From: an uncultured Planctomycetota bacterium
GTDB lineage: Bacteria; Planctomycetota; Phycisphaerae; SM23-33
Direction: 5' to 3'
Assembly (NCBI GenBank): GCA_903892515.1
Contig: CAITIS010000077.1
Span: forward strand, 1 to 64,000
Length of the DNA: 64,000 bases
This document shows positions 1-7,431 of this stretch, piece after piece. The notes under the pieces were generated by a model. It worked only from the letters and a program-made list of their open reading frames with translations, had not been told where the DNA came from and did no database searches. Each line of letters begins with the position of its first letter. Position 1 is the first letter of the stretch. The translations under genes and the position numbers were made by a program.

Positions 1-70
1 CGGTCGTTCCTCGGACACTCTCCGGGGGCTCACGTCCCCGGCTACAATCGTCCCGGCCCTTCGGGCCTCA
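1..70. repeat. Edge copy of a dispersed palindromic repeat
   Basis: The segment contains the palindrome GGGGGCTCACGTCCCCGG followed by CTACAATCGTCCCGGCCCTT. A closely similar string (TGGGCTTACGCCCACGG, then CTACAATCGTTCCGGCCCT) lies inside the inverted-repeat element at 23281-23548. The copy is truncated by the window edge or degenerate, so its true left end is unknown. Confidence 0.6.
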
Positions 71-487
71 GGCACCTGAGGACTCAGTCGGCGTTCCCAC
101 AGTCGCGCAGGCTGGGTCGAGGAATCTCTTCCGAGGCCCACCTTTGCGAGTGTCCAAAGGTCGGCCCCGAGTTGCCGCCTGCCCCGTCCGCAGAACCTTT
201 CGCAACAGCGCGAAAGGACCTGCGGACCCTACCGGTGGATCACTTCATCAGCGCGGCCGTGGCCGCTGGACTCCGCGACCACGGCACCCAGCCGAGTCGT
301 TGTATTTCCCTCCGCCCTACGCCCTACGCCCTTCCGTTCCCGCCCTTCCCTGTTTTCCGTTGGCCCGCGGGCCGGTACAATTCTCGCCCGTATTCGTGAT
401 AGCGGTTGTCGTGCGAGTTCTTACGGCTTTCTCTGTGTCCTCTGCGCCTCGGTGGCCGGTATTGTTGCTTGGAACGGGAGCTTCAAC
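71..487. other. Non-coding stretch upstream of the beta-helix gene
   Basis: I see no convincing gene. Short ORFs here lack ribosome binding sites and recognisable protein sequence. The stretch holds a hairpin repeat (187-226) and, at about 428-455, a copy of the dispersed CTCTGTGTCCTCTGCG motif that also occurs near 24134, 40347 and 62393. It presumably also carries the promoter of the gene starting at 488, but no clear promoter can be pointed to. Confidence 0.5.
187..226. repeat. REP-like hairpin, CCGCAGAACCTT family
   Basis: TCCGCAGAACCTTTCGC is followed, after a short loop, by GCGAAAGGACCTGCGGA, giving a 17-bp stem with two mismatches. A shorter copy of the same family lies inside the coding sequence at 2815-2847. 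Confidence 0.65.
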
Positions 488-3052
488 GTGATTGACCAGC
501 GATGCATCCATGCGGACGTGAACGCGGCGGCCTTGTCGAGTCAGGCCGAGGTGTCAGGCAGCAGTTGGGTTACGGGCGAGAGAACCCGCATCGGCCCCGG
601 CGCCGTCGTGCGCAATAGCCGCCTGCACAATGCCGTCATCGAAGCCGGCGCGGTCGTGCTGGACAGCATTGTCATCCAGGACGGTCGTGGCCACTCGCAC
701 AAGTGCGACGCGGCCGGCCGGACGGTCGTCACCTCGGCCGATCAGCCGCTGGCGGGCCCAAACGCCCACGTCAGTGGCTGCACGCTGCTCAATACCGCCA
801 TCGGCGCCCGCAGCGTGGCCGTCGACTCGTGGATCCGCGATGGCCGGATCGGCAGTGACTGCCTCGTCAAGGACGCTAAGGTCATCATCACCAACACCGA
901 CCATCACGTGACGATCACCGGCCCGACGGAGGTCAGCGAGGCTTGGCTGGGGCATCACACCACCATCGACCGCCGCGGGTATCTGGAAGGCATCTTCGGC
1001 AACGCCTTCCGCCAACTCCGCTGCGACGAGGCCGGCCGGCTGCACGTGGTGGGCACGATCGACCTGCCGCACGTCAGCCGGTATGGCATCAACACCATCA
1101 ACTCGACCAACTCGGGCAAGATCGTGCCGCAGGACGGCAAGCCCATCGTTTCCTTCGGCCCGCAGTCGGGGCTGTGGGGCGGCGAGCCGTACCTGAATCA
1201 CGAGCAGATCGAACTGGCCCCGTGCTGCCTGGTGGTGCCCTGGACCAAGGTCGTCGGCCAGAGCCCGCTGCCGCACCACAGCGACGAAGAGCTGGTCAAC
1301 GACGAACTGACGACGTACCTCATGCCCTTTGCCGTGGCCGGCTGGCAGGGCGATTTGACCCGCGGCCTGGTCATGCCCGGCGAGCTGTCGGTCGGCTTTG
1401 GCCCCAAGCAGCGCCGCGGCGGCTGGCTGTTCACGTACGCCCCCGACGCGGTCTTCGCCATGGTCGAGCGGCTGCACGCCGCGCTGGATGGCCCGCGCAA
1501 GGCCATCGCCGACACCATCGTGCCCGCGGCCATCGAGACCGCCATCGAGATGACCAAGGCCATGGCCATCCGCAACAAGGTGGACTTGGCCGTGGCGCAC
1601 GATAAGCAGAAGATGGGCTACCCGAAGTGGATTGGCCTGACGCACGCGCTGTTGTGTGCTCACCGCGACAGCGGGCTGTGGGAGTTTCGCGCTGGCCGGC
1701 CCGTGGGCTGGAGCAAAGTCGATGGCCGGTGGACCAACCCGAAGCTCTCGGCCGTGCTGGCGATCGCGCCGGATGCACTGGAGAACCAGGTCTCGATGCA
1801 GCAGCTCTTTGGCTTTGACGATCCGGTGATGGCGGCGCATGTGGCCATGCCCAGCGGCGGCGTGGGCGGCACCGACGGCCCGGCCGAGATCGACCCAGCC
1901 GCCAAGGTCGCGCCCGACGCGTTCGTCGGCCCGGGCTGCCGCATCGGCAAGGACGTGGTCATCGAGGGCGGCGCTCGCGTGTGGAACAGCGTGCTGGAAG
2001 CCTGCCGCGTAGACCGGAACGCCAGCGTGGCCCGCAGCGTGATTCGCGGTTCGCGCGTCGGGGCCGATGCGGTCGTGCGTTCGTGTCGCGTCATCGGCAG
2101 CGAACTGGGCGCACGCACCAAGGCCGATGGCGGCAACGTGGTGAATTCGCGCCTGGCCGATGAGACCATCGTCAGTTATTTCGCCGACTGCGTGGACACC
2201 ACGGCCAATTTTGGCACGATCCTGGGCGGCACGGTTCACGGCGCGAATATCGACGTGTGCCTGATGAGCATGCACATGGCCGGCGGGTGCCGGCACCTCA
2301 TTGCCCAGCCCATGCCGGTTGAACTCGACGGCAAGAGCGTGCTCGTGCCGGCCATTCCCATGCTGGGCGGCGGCTCGCTCATTCGCGGCACGCCCGACCG
2401 GCCGGTGGTGATGCAGTGCGCGTTCGTGGGCTCCAACGCGATCATTCACGAGGGGACGTACCTCGGCTTTGGCTGCTTCGTGCTGGGCCAGCTTGGGCCC
2501 GGCGCGGGCCTGCTGCCCTTTACCATGAGCACCGACAACGATCCGCGCCACCACCAACTCGGCGGCGTGCTCACCAGCTTGGCCAGCACGGTCATCACGC
2601 ACTTTATCCCCTGGACGTACGTGGCGGTCGGCCCCGAGTTGGCCCCGGCCGTGGGCAAGATGGTCGGTTCCGCCATTCAGGACGCCATCGACGCGCTGGA
2701 ATATGAAATCGCCCGCCGCGCGAGTTCCGTGAGCGTTGGGGCCGGCGCGGCGGGCATCCAGGCCAGTACGACTGGCGGCGAGAAAGCAGGGCCCGCAGAC
2801 GTGATAGCAGGGCTCGCAGGTTCTTCGCGCAGCGAAGGTTCTGCGGACGGAACGGCGGCTCGATTCGCCAAGTACACCAGCCTGCCGCTATACGAGGACA
2901 GCCAGCTGGCCGCCGGCCTGGAGACATTCCGGCGCTGGCAGGCGTCGGGCGCGTGGGAGATGACCTTTGCCGGCGGGACGCTCTCGTTCGCCTCCGCCCG
3001 TGGCCAATGGCTCGAACGCGGCGGTTCGGCCATGTGGAAGCCTCAACGGTAG
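488..3052 (+). CDS. Large protein with two left-handed beta-helix (hexapeptide repeat) regions
   Basis: The protein is about 854 residues from the preferred GTG start at 488, which has GGGAG seven bases upstream; an ATG at 452 in the same frame has no such site. Hexapeptide-repeat segments with regular I/V/A-G-x-x periodicity occupy roughly residues 25-190 and again 460-560, followed by a glycine-rich helix-like part near 590-700. A different, non-repeat domain lies between them (about 200-450). The fold resembles the acyltransferase halves of GlmU-like and sugar-nucleotide proteins, but no nucleotidyltransferase signature is visible, so I do not assign a reaction. There is no signal peptide, suggesting a cytoplasmic protein. 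The region around residues 776-787 is encoded by a palindromic repeat. The stop codon lies inside the 3' end of the convergent tRNA-Ser gene. It may belong to a large uncharacterised beta-helix family. Confidence 0.8.
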   Translation: MIDQRCIHADVNAAALSSQAEVSGSSWVTGERTRIGPGAVVRNSRLHNAVIEAGAVVLDSIVIQDGRGHSHKCDAAGRTVVTSADQPLAGPNAHVSGCTLLNTAIGARSVAVDSWIRDGRIGSDCLVKDAKVIITNTDHHVTITGPTEVSEAWLGHHTTIDRRGYLEGIFGNAFRQLRCDEAGRLHVVGTIDLPHVSRYGINTINSTNSGKIVPQDGKPIVSFGPQSGLWGGEPYLNHEQIELAPCCLVVPWTKVVGQSPLPHHSDEELVNDELTTYLMPFAVAGWQGDLTRGLVMPGELSVGFGPKQRRGGWLFTYAPDAVFAMVERLHAALDGPRKAIADTIVPAAIETAIEMTKAMAIRNKVDLAVAHDKQKMGYPKWIGLTHALLCAHRDSGLWEFRAGRPVGWSKVDGRWTNPKLSAVLAIAPDALENQVSMQQLFGFDDPVMAAHVAMPSGGVGGTDGPAEIDPAAKVAPDAFVGPGCRIGKDVVIEGGARVWNSVLEACRVDRNASVARSVIRGSRVGADAVVRSCRVIGSELGARTKADGGNVVNSRLADETIVSYFADCVDTTANFGTILGGTVHGANIDVCLMSMHMAGGCRHLIAQPMPVELDGKSVLVPAIPMLGGGSLIRGTPDRPVVMQCAFVGSNAIIHEGTYLGFGCFVLGQLGPGAGLLPFTMSTDNDPRHHQLGGVLTSLASTVITHFIPWTYVAVGPELAPAVGKMVGSAIQDAIDALEYEIARRASSVSVGAGAAGIQASTTGGEKAGPADVIAGLAGSSRSEGSADGTAARFAKYTSLPLYEDSQLAAGLETFRRWQASGAWEMTFAGGTLSFASARGQWLERGGSAMWKPQR
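2815..2847. repeat. REP-like hairpin inside a coding sequence
   Basis: CGCAGGTTCTTCGC, then GCGAAGGTTCTGCGGA, forms a hairpin related to the non-coding copy at 187-226. It is read in frame as a short Ser/Gly/Ala-rich linker near residues 776-787 of the beta-helix protein, in a low-complexity stretch. Confidence 0.6.
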
Positions 3053-3133
3053 GGGTGGGATTCGAACCCACGGTACGCTTTCGCGTACACCGGTTTTCAA
3101 GACCGGGTCCTTCAGCCGCTCGGACACCCTACC
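3047..3133 (-). tRNA. tRNA-Ser (anticodon UGA)
   Basis: On the minus strand a complete class II tRNA can be folded: acceptor stem GGTAGGG (3127-3133) with CCCTACC (3048-3054), discriminator G at 3047, anticodon stem CCGGT/ACCGG around loop CTTGAAA (anticodon TGA), a long variable arm GTACGCGAAAGCGTAC and T arm GTGGG-TTCGAAT-CCCAC. The 87-base length and long variable arm fit serine. CCA is not encoded. The 3' end overlaps the stop codon of the convergent beta-helix gene by six bases. Confidence 0.95.
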
Positions 3134-4011
3134 AGGTGCTGCTTTCGCCCCTGATTTTCCGCTGTTTTCCTGCGATTGGCCAGTGTTTTCTGCAAGTCGC
3201 TCCGGAGACGCTTTCTGTCCGCCGGAGCCCGTCGAAATCCGTGGAAAGCGTCCGCCGAGCGCCAAGAAGAGCGCCAAGCGCTCGGCGCTGATTTGCGAGC
3301 CGCGCGGGGGCGACGGGCCCGTCTTGCCGCCGATCCTGCCACCAGCCGCCTGGTTGCCCTCGCGGCCCCGGCCATCACGTCCGCGCCGTCCAGGCTGCGG
3401 CGGGTCACGGTCTGGACCACCGTCATCACTATCGGCGTTCCGGCCGTCGGTGCCCCGCGGCGCAGGCCAGTCTCGACCGCCACCCGGTACAGCATCGCTT
3501 GCTCTGGACCGGTCATCCCGAAGCGCTCGGGGCCGTCGCGCGTCGTCTCCATCAGCCAGCGGAGTTCTTCAACTGTCAGGGCCCGCCGATCGTGACGGCG
3601 GTCGGTCTTGACGTTCAGGCCGGTCAGGTGGGCCACCGGCGATTCGCTGGCCCTTCCGTCGCGGACCATCCAGCGGCAGAACTGCTTGAACGCGGCTAGG
3701 TAGAAGTTGAAGATCTGGGCGCACCAGCGGAAACGCTCCGGGTCGCCCGGAACGAGGTCGCCGGAGTCTACGCGTCGCTGGATGTCGTTCAGATAAATGC
3801 GGATGTTCTCGGCCTGATGCCATCTATCTGCTTCCTGCATGAGCCGCTGACGGAGATAGAATTCCTCCGAGTGCTCGTCCGCCTTCGCTTGGCGAACCGC
3901 GTGCGCCTTCTCTGCTTGCCGTTGCTTGCACTCACTGTCTGCCCGCGATTGCTGCACGGCCTCGACGTGTTGCCGGAGGGCATCAATCAGCGGACGCAGC
4001 ATCTTCTCCAA
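3134..4011 (-). pseudogene. Broken, composite tyrosine recombinase (integrase) remnant
   Basis: An open frame of 299 residues runs from 4011 and formally stops at 3112 inside the tRNA. Residues about 97-186 are clearly the core-binding and early catalytic part of a planctomycete phage-type integrase: NFYLAAFKQFCRWMVRDGRA, then DRRALTVEELRWLM and YRVAVETGLRRG, which carries the first catalytic arginine. The expected HxxR and nucleophile-tyrosine motifs are missing; after residue 186 the translation is arginine/alanine-rich and unlike a recombinase. Residues 1-95 are a charged helical segment ending in ADRWHQAENIRIYLNDIQRR, which looks like the tail of an unrelated protein. The frame begins 29 bases inside the end of the UroD-like gene. 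I read it as a decayed fusion left by a past integration near the tRNA-Ser, not as a working enzyme. Confidence 0.65.
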
Positions 4012-4975
4012 TCGGATAACGGCCGTGCTGCTGGATCGCCTCGTTCATGGCCTCGAGGTGCCCCGGCGGAAACGGCATGTGCTGGTCCGGTCCGCAGAAG
4101 TACCCGCCGTCGCGGCCAAGCTGCCAGAGGCGTTGCCGCACCTCCGCGACGATCGCCTCGGGCGGCCCATCCATCAGCGTCTTGCTGCTGATGCCGCCCT
4201 GAAGAACCAATCGGCCGGCGGTTTGCTGTCGAAGCGCATCCAGATGGTTGGCCGTGGCCTGCACCGGGTTGATGATGTGAATGCCCAGATCCAGGAAGAT
4301 CGGGACCACCTGCTCGACATTCCCGCAGGAATGGAAGTTGATCAGGACGCGGTGCTCGTGGTAGAGCCCGAACAACCGGCGATATTCAGGGACGAAGAAG
4401 TCGCGCAGCATGTCGGGGCCGATCAGCGGACCCAGTTGCGTGCCGAGGTCGTCGCTGCAGAAGATCATCTCCACGCCAAGCTTGAGATAGTGCGCCGCGA
4501 TCCCCAGGTGGAAGTCCATGATGTGGTGGAATAGGTCGCGGATGTACGAGGGGTCTGTGAAGAAGCGCTCCATCAGCGTTTCCATGCCGACCAATTGGCA
4601 GGCGCGCTCCCACAGCGCGTTGCGGTGGGAGCCGCCCAGGAAGACCTGGCGTTCGCCGAGAGCCTTCGCCCCGGAATAGATCGGTGCGAGAAGATGCTCA
4701 TCGTTCGTCGTGTCGGGCCAGCGATAGGAGGCTAGTGCCTCGCGCTTCGCCAGAGGGAAGGAAACAGGGAATCCCATCATCCCCTCCTGTTCCTTCTTCC
4801 AGACCGTGCCCCAGATGTCGGTCCAGCAGCAACCGATGGGTCCGGTGTGGCTGACGCCATCGGCGGCCTCGTGGTTAACGCCGAAGAAACCGATCCCATG
4901 GCAGGGTGGACCGGCGACCACGCATTCGGGGCGTCCGAAGCGGATGATATGCAGAGCGTTCTCTTTGGGGGTCAC
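3983..4975 (-). CDS. UroD/MtaA-superfamily zinc methyltransferase-like protein
   Basis: The 330-residue protein has the TIM-barrel pattern of the uroporphyrinogen decarboxylase superfamily. It carries H215-S-C217-G-N and a later C294 in YFCGPDQHMPFPPGH. An HxC...C triad is the zinc site of the cobamide-dependent methyltransferase branch (MtaA, CmuA) and is not a feature of heme-pathway HemE, so a methyl-transfer role is more likely than decarboxylation. It starts at GTG 4975 and overlaps the upstream rpiB-like gene by four bases, as the last gene of the catabolic operon. No corrinoid protein is encoded nearby, so its partner is unknown. It may act on a methylated metabolite of the pathway, but that is inference. 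Confidence 0.8.
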   Translation of the reverse strand: MTPKENALHIIRFGRPECVVAGPPCHGIGFFGVNHEAADGVSHTGPIGCCWTDIWGTVWKKEQEGMMGFPVSFPLAKREALASYRWPDTTNDEHLLAPIYSGAKALGERQVFLGGSHRNALWERACQLVGMETLMERFFTDPSYIRDLFHHIMDFHLGIAAHYLKLGVEMIFCSDDLGTQLGPLIGPDMLRDFFVPEYRRLFGLYHEHRVLINFHSCGNVEQVVPIFLDLGIHIINPVQATANHLDALRQQTAGRLVLQGGISSKTLMDGPPEAIVAEVRQRLWQLGRDGGYFCGPDQHMPFPPGHLEAMNEAIQQHGRYPIGEDAASAD

Positions 4976-5478
4976 GGGCGCGTCTCCTTGGAGCCGGTCG
5001 CGCTGTCATCGCCGGACGCGACCTTCAGCCCCAGTTCTTCTTCCATGTCGCGAATCAGGCCCAGGCTGATCTCGTGCCGGCCTGCCTCATATTTGTTTTC
5101 AAGCCAGGCGTCGACAATATCCAGCAGCTCGAAAATGCCCGTGATCTTGCCGCCCAGGCACAGCACGTTCGAATCGTTGTGCCGCGCGGTCATCTTGGCC
5201 ATATAACTGCTCGTGCATAAGGCGGCGCGGATGCCCTTGATCTTGTTGGCGACGATCGACATGCCGATGCCGGTCGAGCAGATGAGGATGCCTCGATCGC
5301 ACCGGCCCGCCGCCACGGCCGAGGCGACCTGGCGGGCAAACAACGGGTAACGCACGATCTCTTCGGAGTCGCTGCCGACGTCCGTCACTTCGATGCCCTT
5401 CGACCGCAGATGCTTGACGATATCAACCTTGGCCAGGTATCCGCCGTGATCGTTGCCGATGATGATCTTAAAGCCCAT
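4972..5478 (-). CDS. RpiB/LacAB-family sugar-phosphate isomerase
   Basis: The 168-residue protein matches the ribose-5-phosphate isomerase B family along its length. Visible signatures are GNDHGG (residues 8-13), the catalytic cysteine C67 in LICSTGIGMSIVANK, and R99-H100-N101 in the phosphate- and ring-opening region, followed by NVLCLGGK. Such enzymes interconvert aldose and ketose phosphates in the cytoplasm: ribose-5-P/ribulose-5-P, or allose-6-P, galactose-6-P and tetrulose-P in specialised members. It sits between the alcohol dehydrogenase (11-base overlap) and the methyltransferase-like gene (4-base overlap). Its company with a split transketolase suggests a dedicated pentose- or tetrose-phosphate pathway rather than the housekeeping RpiB role. 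The substrate is not determined. Confidence 0.9.
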   Translation of the reverse strand: MGFKIIIGNDHGGYLAKVDIVKHLRSKGIEVTDVGSDSEEIVRYPLFARQVASAVAAGRCDRGILICSTGIGMSIVANKIKGIRAALCTSSYMAKMTARHNDSNVLCLGGKITGIFELLDIVDAWLENKYEAGRHEISLGLIRDMEEELGLKVASGDDSATGSKETRP

Positions 5479-6778
5479 CGTGCTGCCTCTCCATATTCCG
5501 GATCAGAGACAGGTCGCCGCTGCTGGCGGCCTCCAGCACCGGCCTCATGTACTGATCCACCGTCGCGGTCGAGAGCGGCACTGGCATGTTGCGAAGCTTG
5601 CTTTCCAACTGCGGATTCTTCGCCGCCTCGATCGCCCTGTCTATGTGGCTGGCCGCAAATCCCGGCACGTCCGCAAGCCGCGTCGGGAACCCGATGGACC
5701 GGCTGAGCGCTATCATCGCCTCGGCCACCGCCAGCCCGAGTTCCCGGCCGTGCAATTGCTCGGTTTCGCCGCGCAGGAGCCCACCGCGCCGGAAGATGTC
5801 AGCCACCGCCCGCAGTTGGGGCTCGATCGCCGGGGCAAAGAAGACCGTGTAATAGGGATTGAGCAGGGCACACGCCCGGCCATGAGACAGCAGGTCCACC
5901 AGTGAAAAGCTATTGAGGTGCGCTCCGCTCGTGCCGCCGACCATAATGGCGTATCCGCCCAGGTCGGTAGCCAGGCCGAGGGCCTCGCGGGCATGCAGAT
6001 CGCTGCCATCGCGGCAGGCGGCCTGCACGTTCGCCACGATCAGTTCCACACCCAGCGTTGAGATCGGCCAGACCTTCTCAAGGGCCGCGTCCTTCAGGCC
6101 GTAGAACACTTCCAGGCAGTGCGACAGCCCGTCGAGTGCTCCGTCGGCGGTGAATTCCGGCGACATCGAGGTGGTGAGGGCGTAATCGAACAGGGCCCTG
6201 GCAGGCACGATGGCGTCGTCAATAATCAACTTCTTCTGGGACGTCTGGGGGTTGGTGAGGTTGGAGTACTTGGTCAGATGCGCCGCTGAACTGGCGGCCA
6301 GCTGAACAGCCAGCATCGGCGTAAGTGTCCGTCCGGTCCGTTGGAGCAACTCCGAGACTTTGCCCATGCCAAAGTATGGCTCCAGGTCGCCTTGGCCATC
6401 GCCCATCGCAGCCAGCACGATGGCCGCCTTGGCGGCATCGATGACGCTTCCGCCGCCGACGGCAACGATCACATCGGCCCGGGCTTGTCGCAGCGCCTCA
6501 GCGATCCGAAACACATCGGGATACGGGCTGTTGGGCTTGGCCCCGGGGATCACGGCTCCGGTGAGCTCTACTCCGGCCCTGCCTAAGCTGGCGGAGACTT
6601 TCTCGCGGGCCGCCTGGCCCCAAGCCTGCCCCGACCCGCCTGCGATCAGAGCCGCGCGTCGTCCCAAAGGCCGGGCAAGTTCTCCCACGCCTCCGAGGCA
6701 ATCGATCCCGAAGACATACCGGTCATCCCTGAACTGGTGCAGCAATGCCCTGCCCCGCTCTTCTAGCGCCAAGCTCAT
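5468..6778 (-). CDS. Iron-containing (group III) alcohol dehydrogenase
   Basis: Start chosen at ATG 6778, whose ATGA overlaps the stop of the GntR gene; a longer frame reaches 6925 but its extra 49 residues are shadow sequence of that gene. The 436-residue protein has the nucleotide-binding GGGSVIDAAKA motif and the metal-binding set of the family: D and H in DGALDGLSHCLE and two further histidines in GAHLNSFSLVDLLSHGRACALLNP. These enzymes are cytoplasmic NAD(P)-dependent dehydrogenases or reductases of alcohols, polyols, lactaldehyde or glycerol. In this operon it could oxidise a polyol or reduce an aldehyde released by the transketolase step; the direction cannot be told. Confidence 0.9.
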   Translation of the reverse strand: MSLALEERGRALLHQFRDDRYVFGIDCLGGVGELARPLGRRAALIAGGSGQAWGQAAREKVSASLGRAGVELTGAVIPGAKPNSPYPDVFRIAEALRQARADVIVAVGGGSVIDAAKAAIVLAAMGDGQGDLEPYFGMGKVSELLQRTGRTLTPMLAVQLAASSAAHLTKYSNLTNPQTSQKKLIIDDAIVPARALFDYALTTSMSPEFTADGALDGLSHCLEVFYGLKDAALEKVWPISTLGVELIVANVQAACRDGSDLHAREALGLATDLGGYAIMVGGTSGAHLNSFSLVDLLSHGRACALLNPYYTVFFAPAIEPQLRAVADIFRRGGLLRGETEQLHGRELGLAVAEAMIALSRSIGFPTRLADVPGFAASHIDRAIEAAKNPQLESKLRNMPVPLSTATVDQYMRPVLEAASSGDLSLIRNMERQHDGL

Positions 6779-7431
6779 TGCACATCTCCATCGTCGGGCG
6801 TGAGCGTCCTGCGGACGTGCTGTCGCATCAGCCTCTGCGCTTCGGCGAGATCGCGTTTCCGCAACGCATCGACGATCTGGCGATGGAACTGCACACTGCG
6901 GTTGATCTTGTCCTTCGACAGGCACATCATGGCGCGCGACAGCTGCACTTTCACGTCCAGCCGGCGCACCAGGTCCAGCAGAAACTTGTTCTTGCCCATT
7001 TCGGCGATGGCCATGTGGAACTTGCTGTCAGCGAGGAATATCTCGACCCTGGAGCCGCCTTCCGCCAGCCGCTCGCACCGGGCGACCAACCGTTCGAGGC
7101 GCTTGATGGAATCGTCCGTCAGGTGGGCAAAGGCATAGCCAAGGGCCAGGCATTCGAGATCCTCGCGCAGCTGCGTGATCTCTCGGAGATCGTCAAGGTC
7201 GGTGGTTGCCACCTCCAGCCGAGCCCGCGGGAATATCCGCACCACGCCCATCTCGGCCAGCCGTTTCACCGCCTCGCGGACTGGCGTGCGGCTGACGCCG
7301 AATTCGGCGGCCAGCTGCTCTTCGGTGATCCGCTGGCCGGGGGCCAGTTCGCCGCGCATGATCCGGTCAAAGACGTGCTCGACCAGTTGATCCACCAGGC
7401 TGGGATGACGGTCTAGTCCCTTAGCTGGCAT
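6775..7431 (-). CDS. GntR/FadR-family transcriptional regulator with FCD domain
   Basis: Start chosen at ATG 7431 (MPAKGLDRHPS), 11 bases inside the end of the ADP-ribosylglycohydrolase gene, giving 218 residues; the upstream part of the open frame is shadow. Residues about 12-75 are a winged helix-turn-helix (ITEEQLAAEFGVSRTPVREA). The rest is an all-helical FCD effector domain with its metal-ligand pattern: D and H in LADSKFHMAIAE, H in VQFHRQIVDAL and H in RLMRQHVRR. FCD regulators usually bind carboxylates or sugar acids and repress their own catabolic operon. The gene is inside the operon, and the two ATTGTACACAAT palindromes upstream of the first gene are the obvious candidate binding sites. 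Confidence 0.92.
   Translation of the reverse strand: MPAKGLDRHPSLVDQLVEHVFDRIMRGELAPGQRITEEQLAAEFGVSRTPVREAVKRLAEMGVVRIFPRARLEVATTDLDDLREITQLREDLECLALGYAFAHLTDDSIKRLERLVARCERLAEGGSRVEIFLADSKFHMAIAEMGKNKFLLDLVRRLDVKVQLSRAMMCLSKDKINRSVQFHRQIVDALRKRDLAEAQRLMRQHVRRTLTPDDGDVQ

Noticed and set aside
554-2602. Long antisense frame of 682 residues opposite the beta-helix gene
   Set aside because: His/Ala/Arg-rich translation typical of an antisense frame in GC-rich DNA; the opposite strand has recognisable hexapeptide repeats.
2888-3277. Open frames crossing the tRNA, such as one reading RVSERLKDPVLKTGVRESVP
   Set aside because: This is the well-known false translation of a tRNA-Ser gene; the tRNA folds completely, and the frames have no ribosome binding site.
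3983-4975. Heme-pathway uroporphyrinogen decarboxylase (HemE)
   Set aside because: The HxC...C zinc triad and catabolic operon context fit the methyltransferase branch; the same applies to the gene at 24162.
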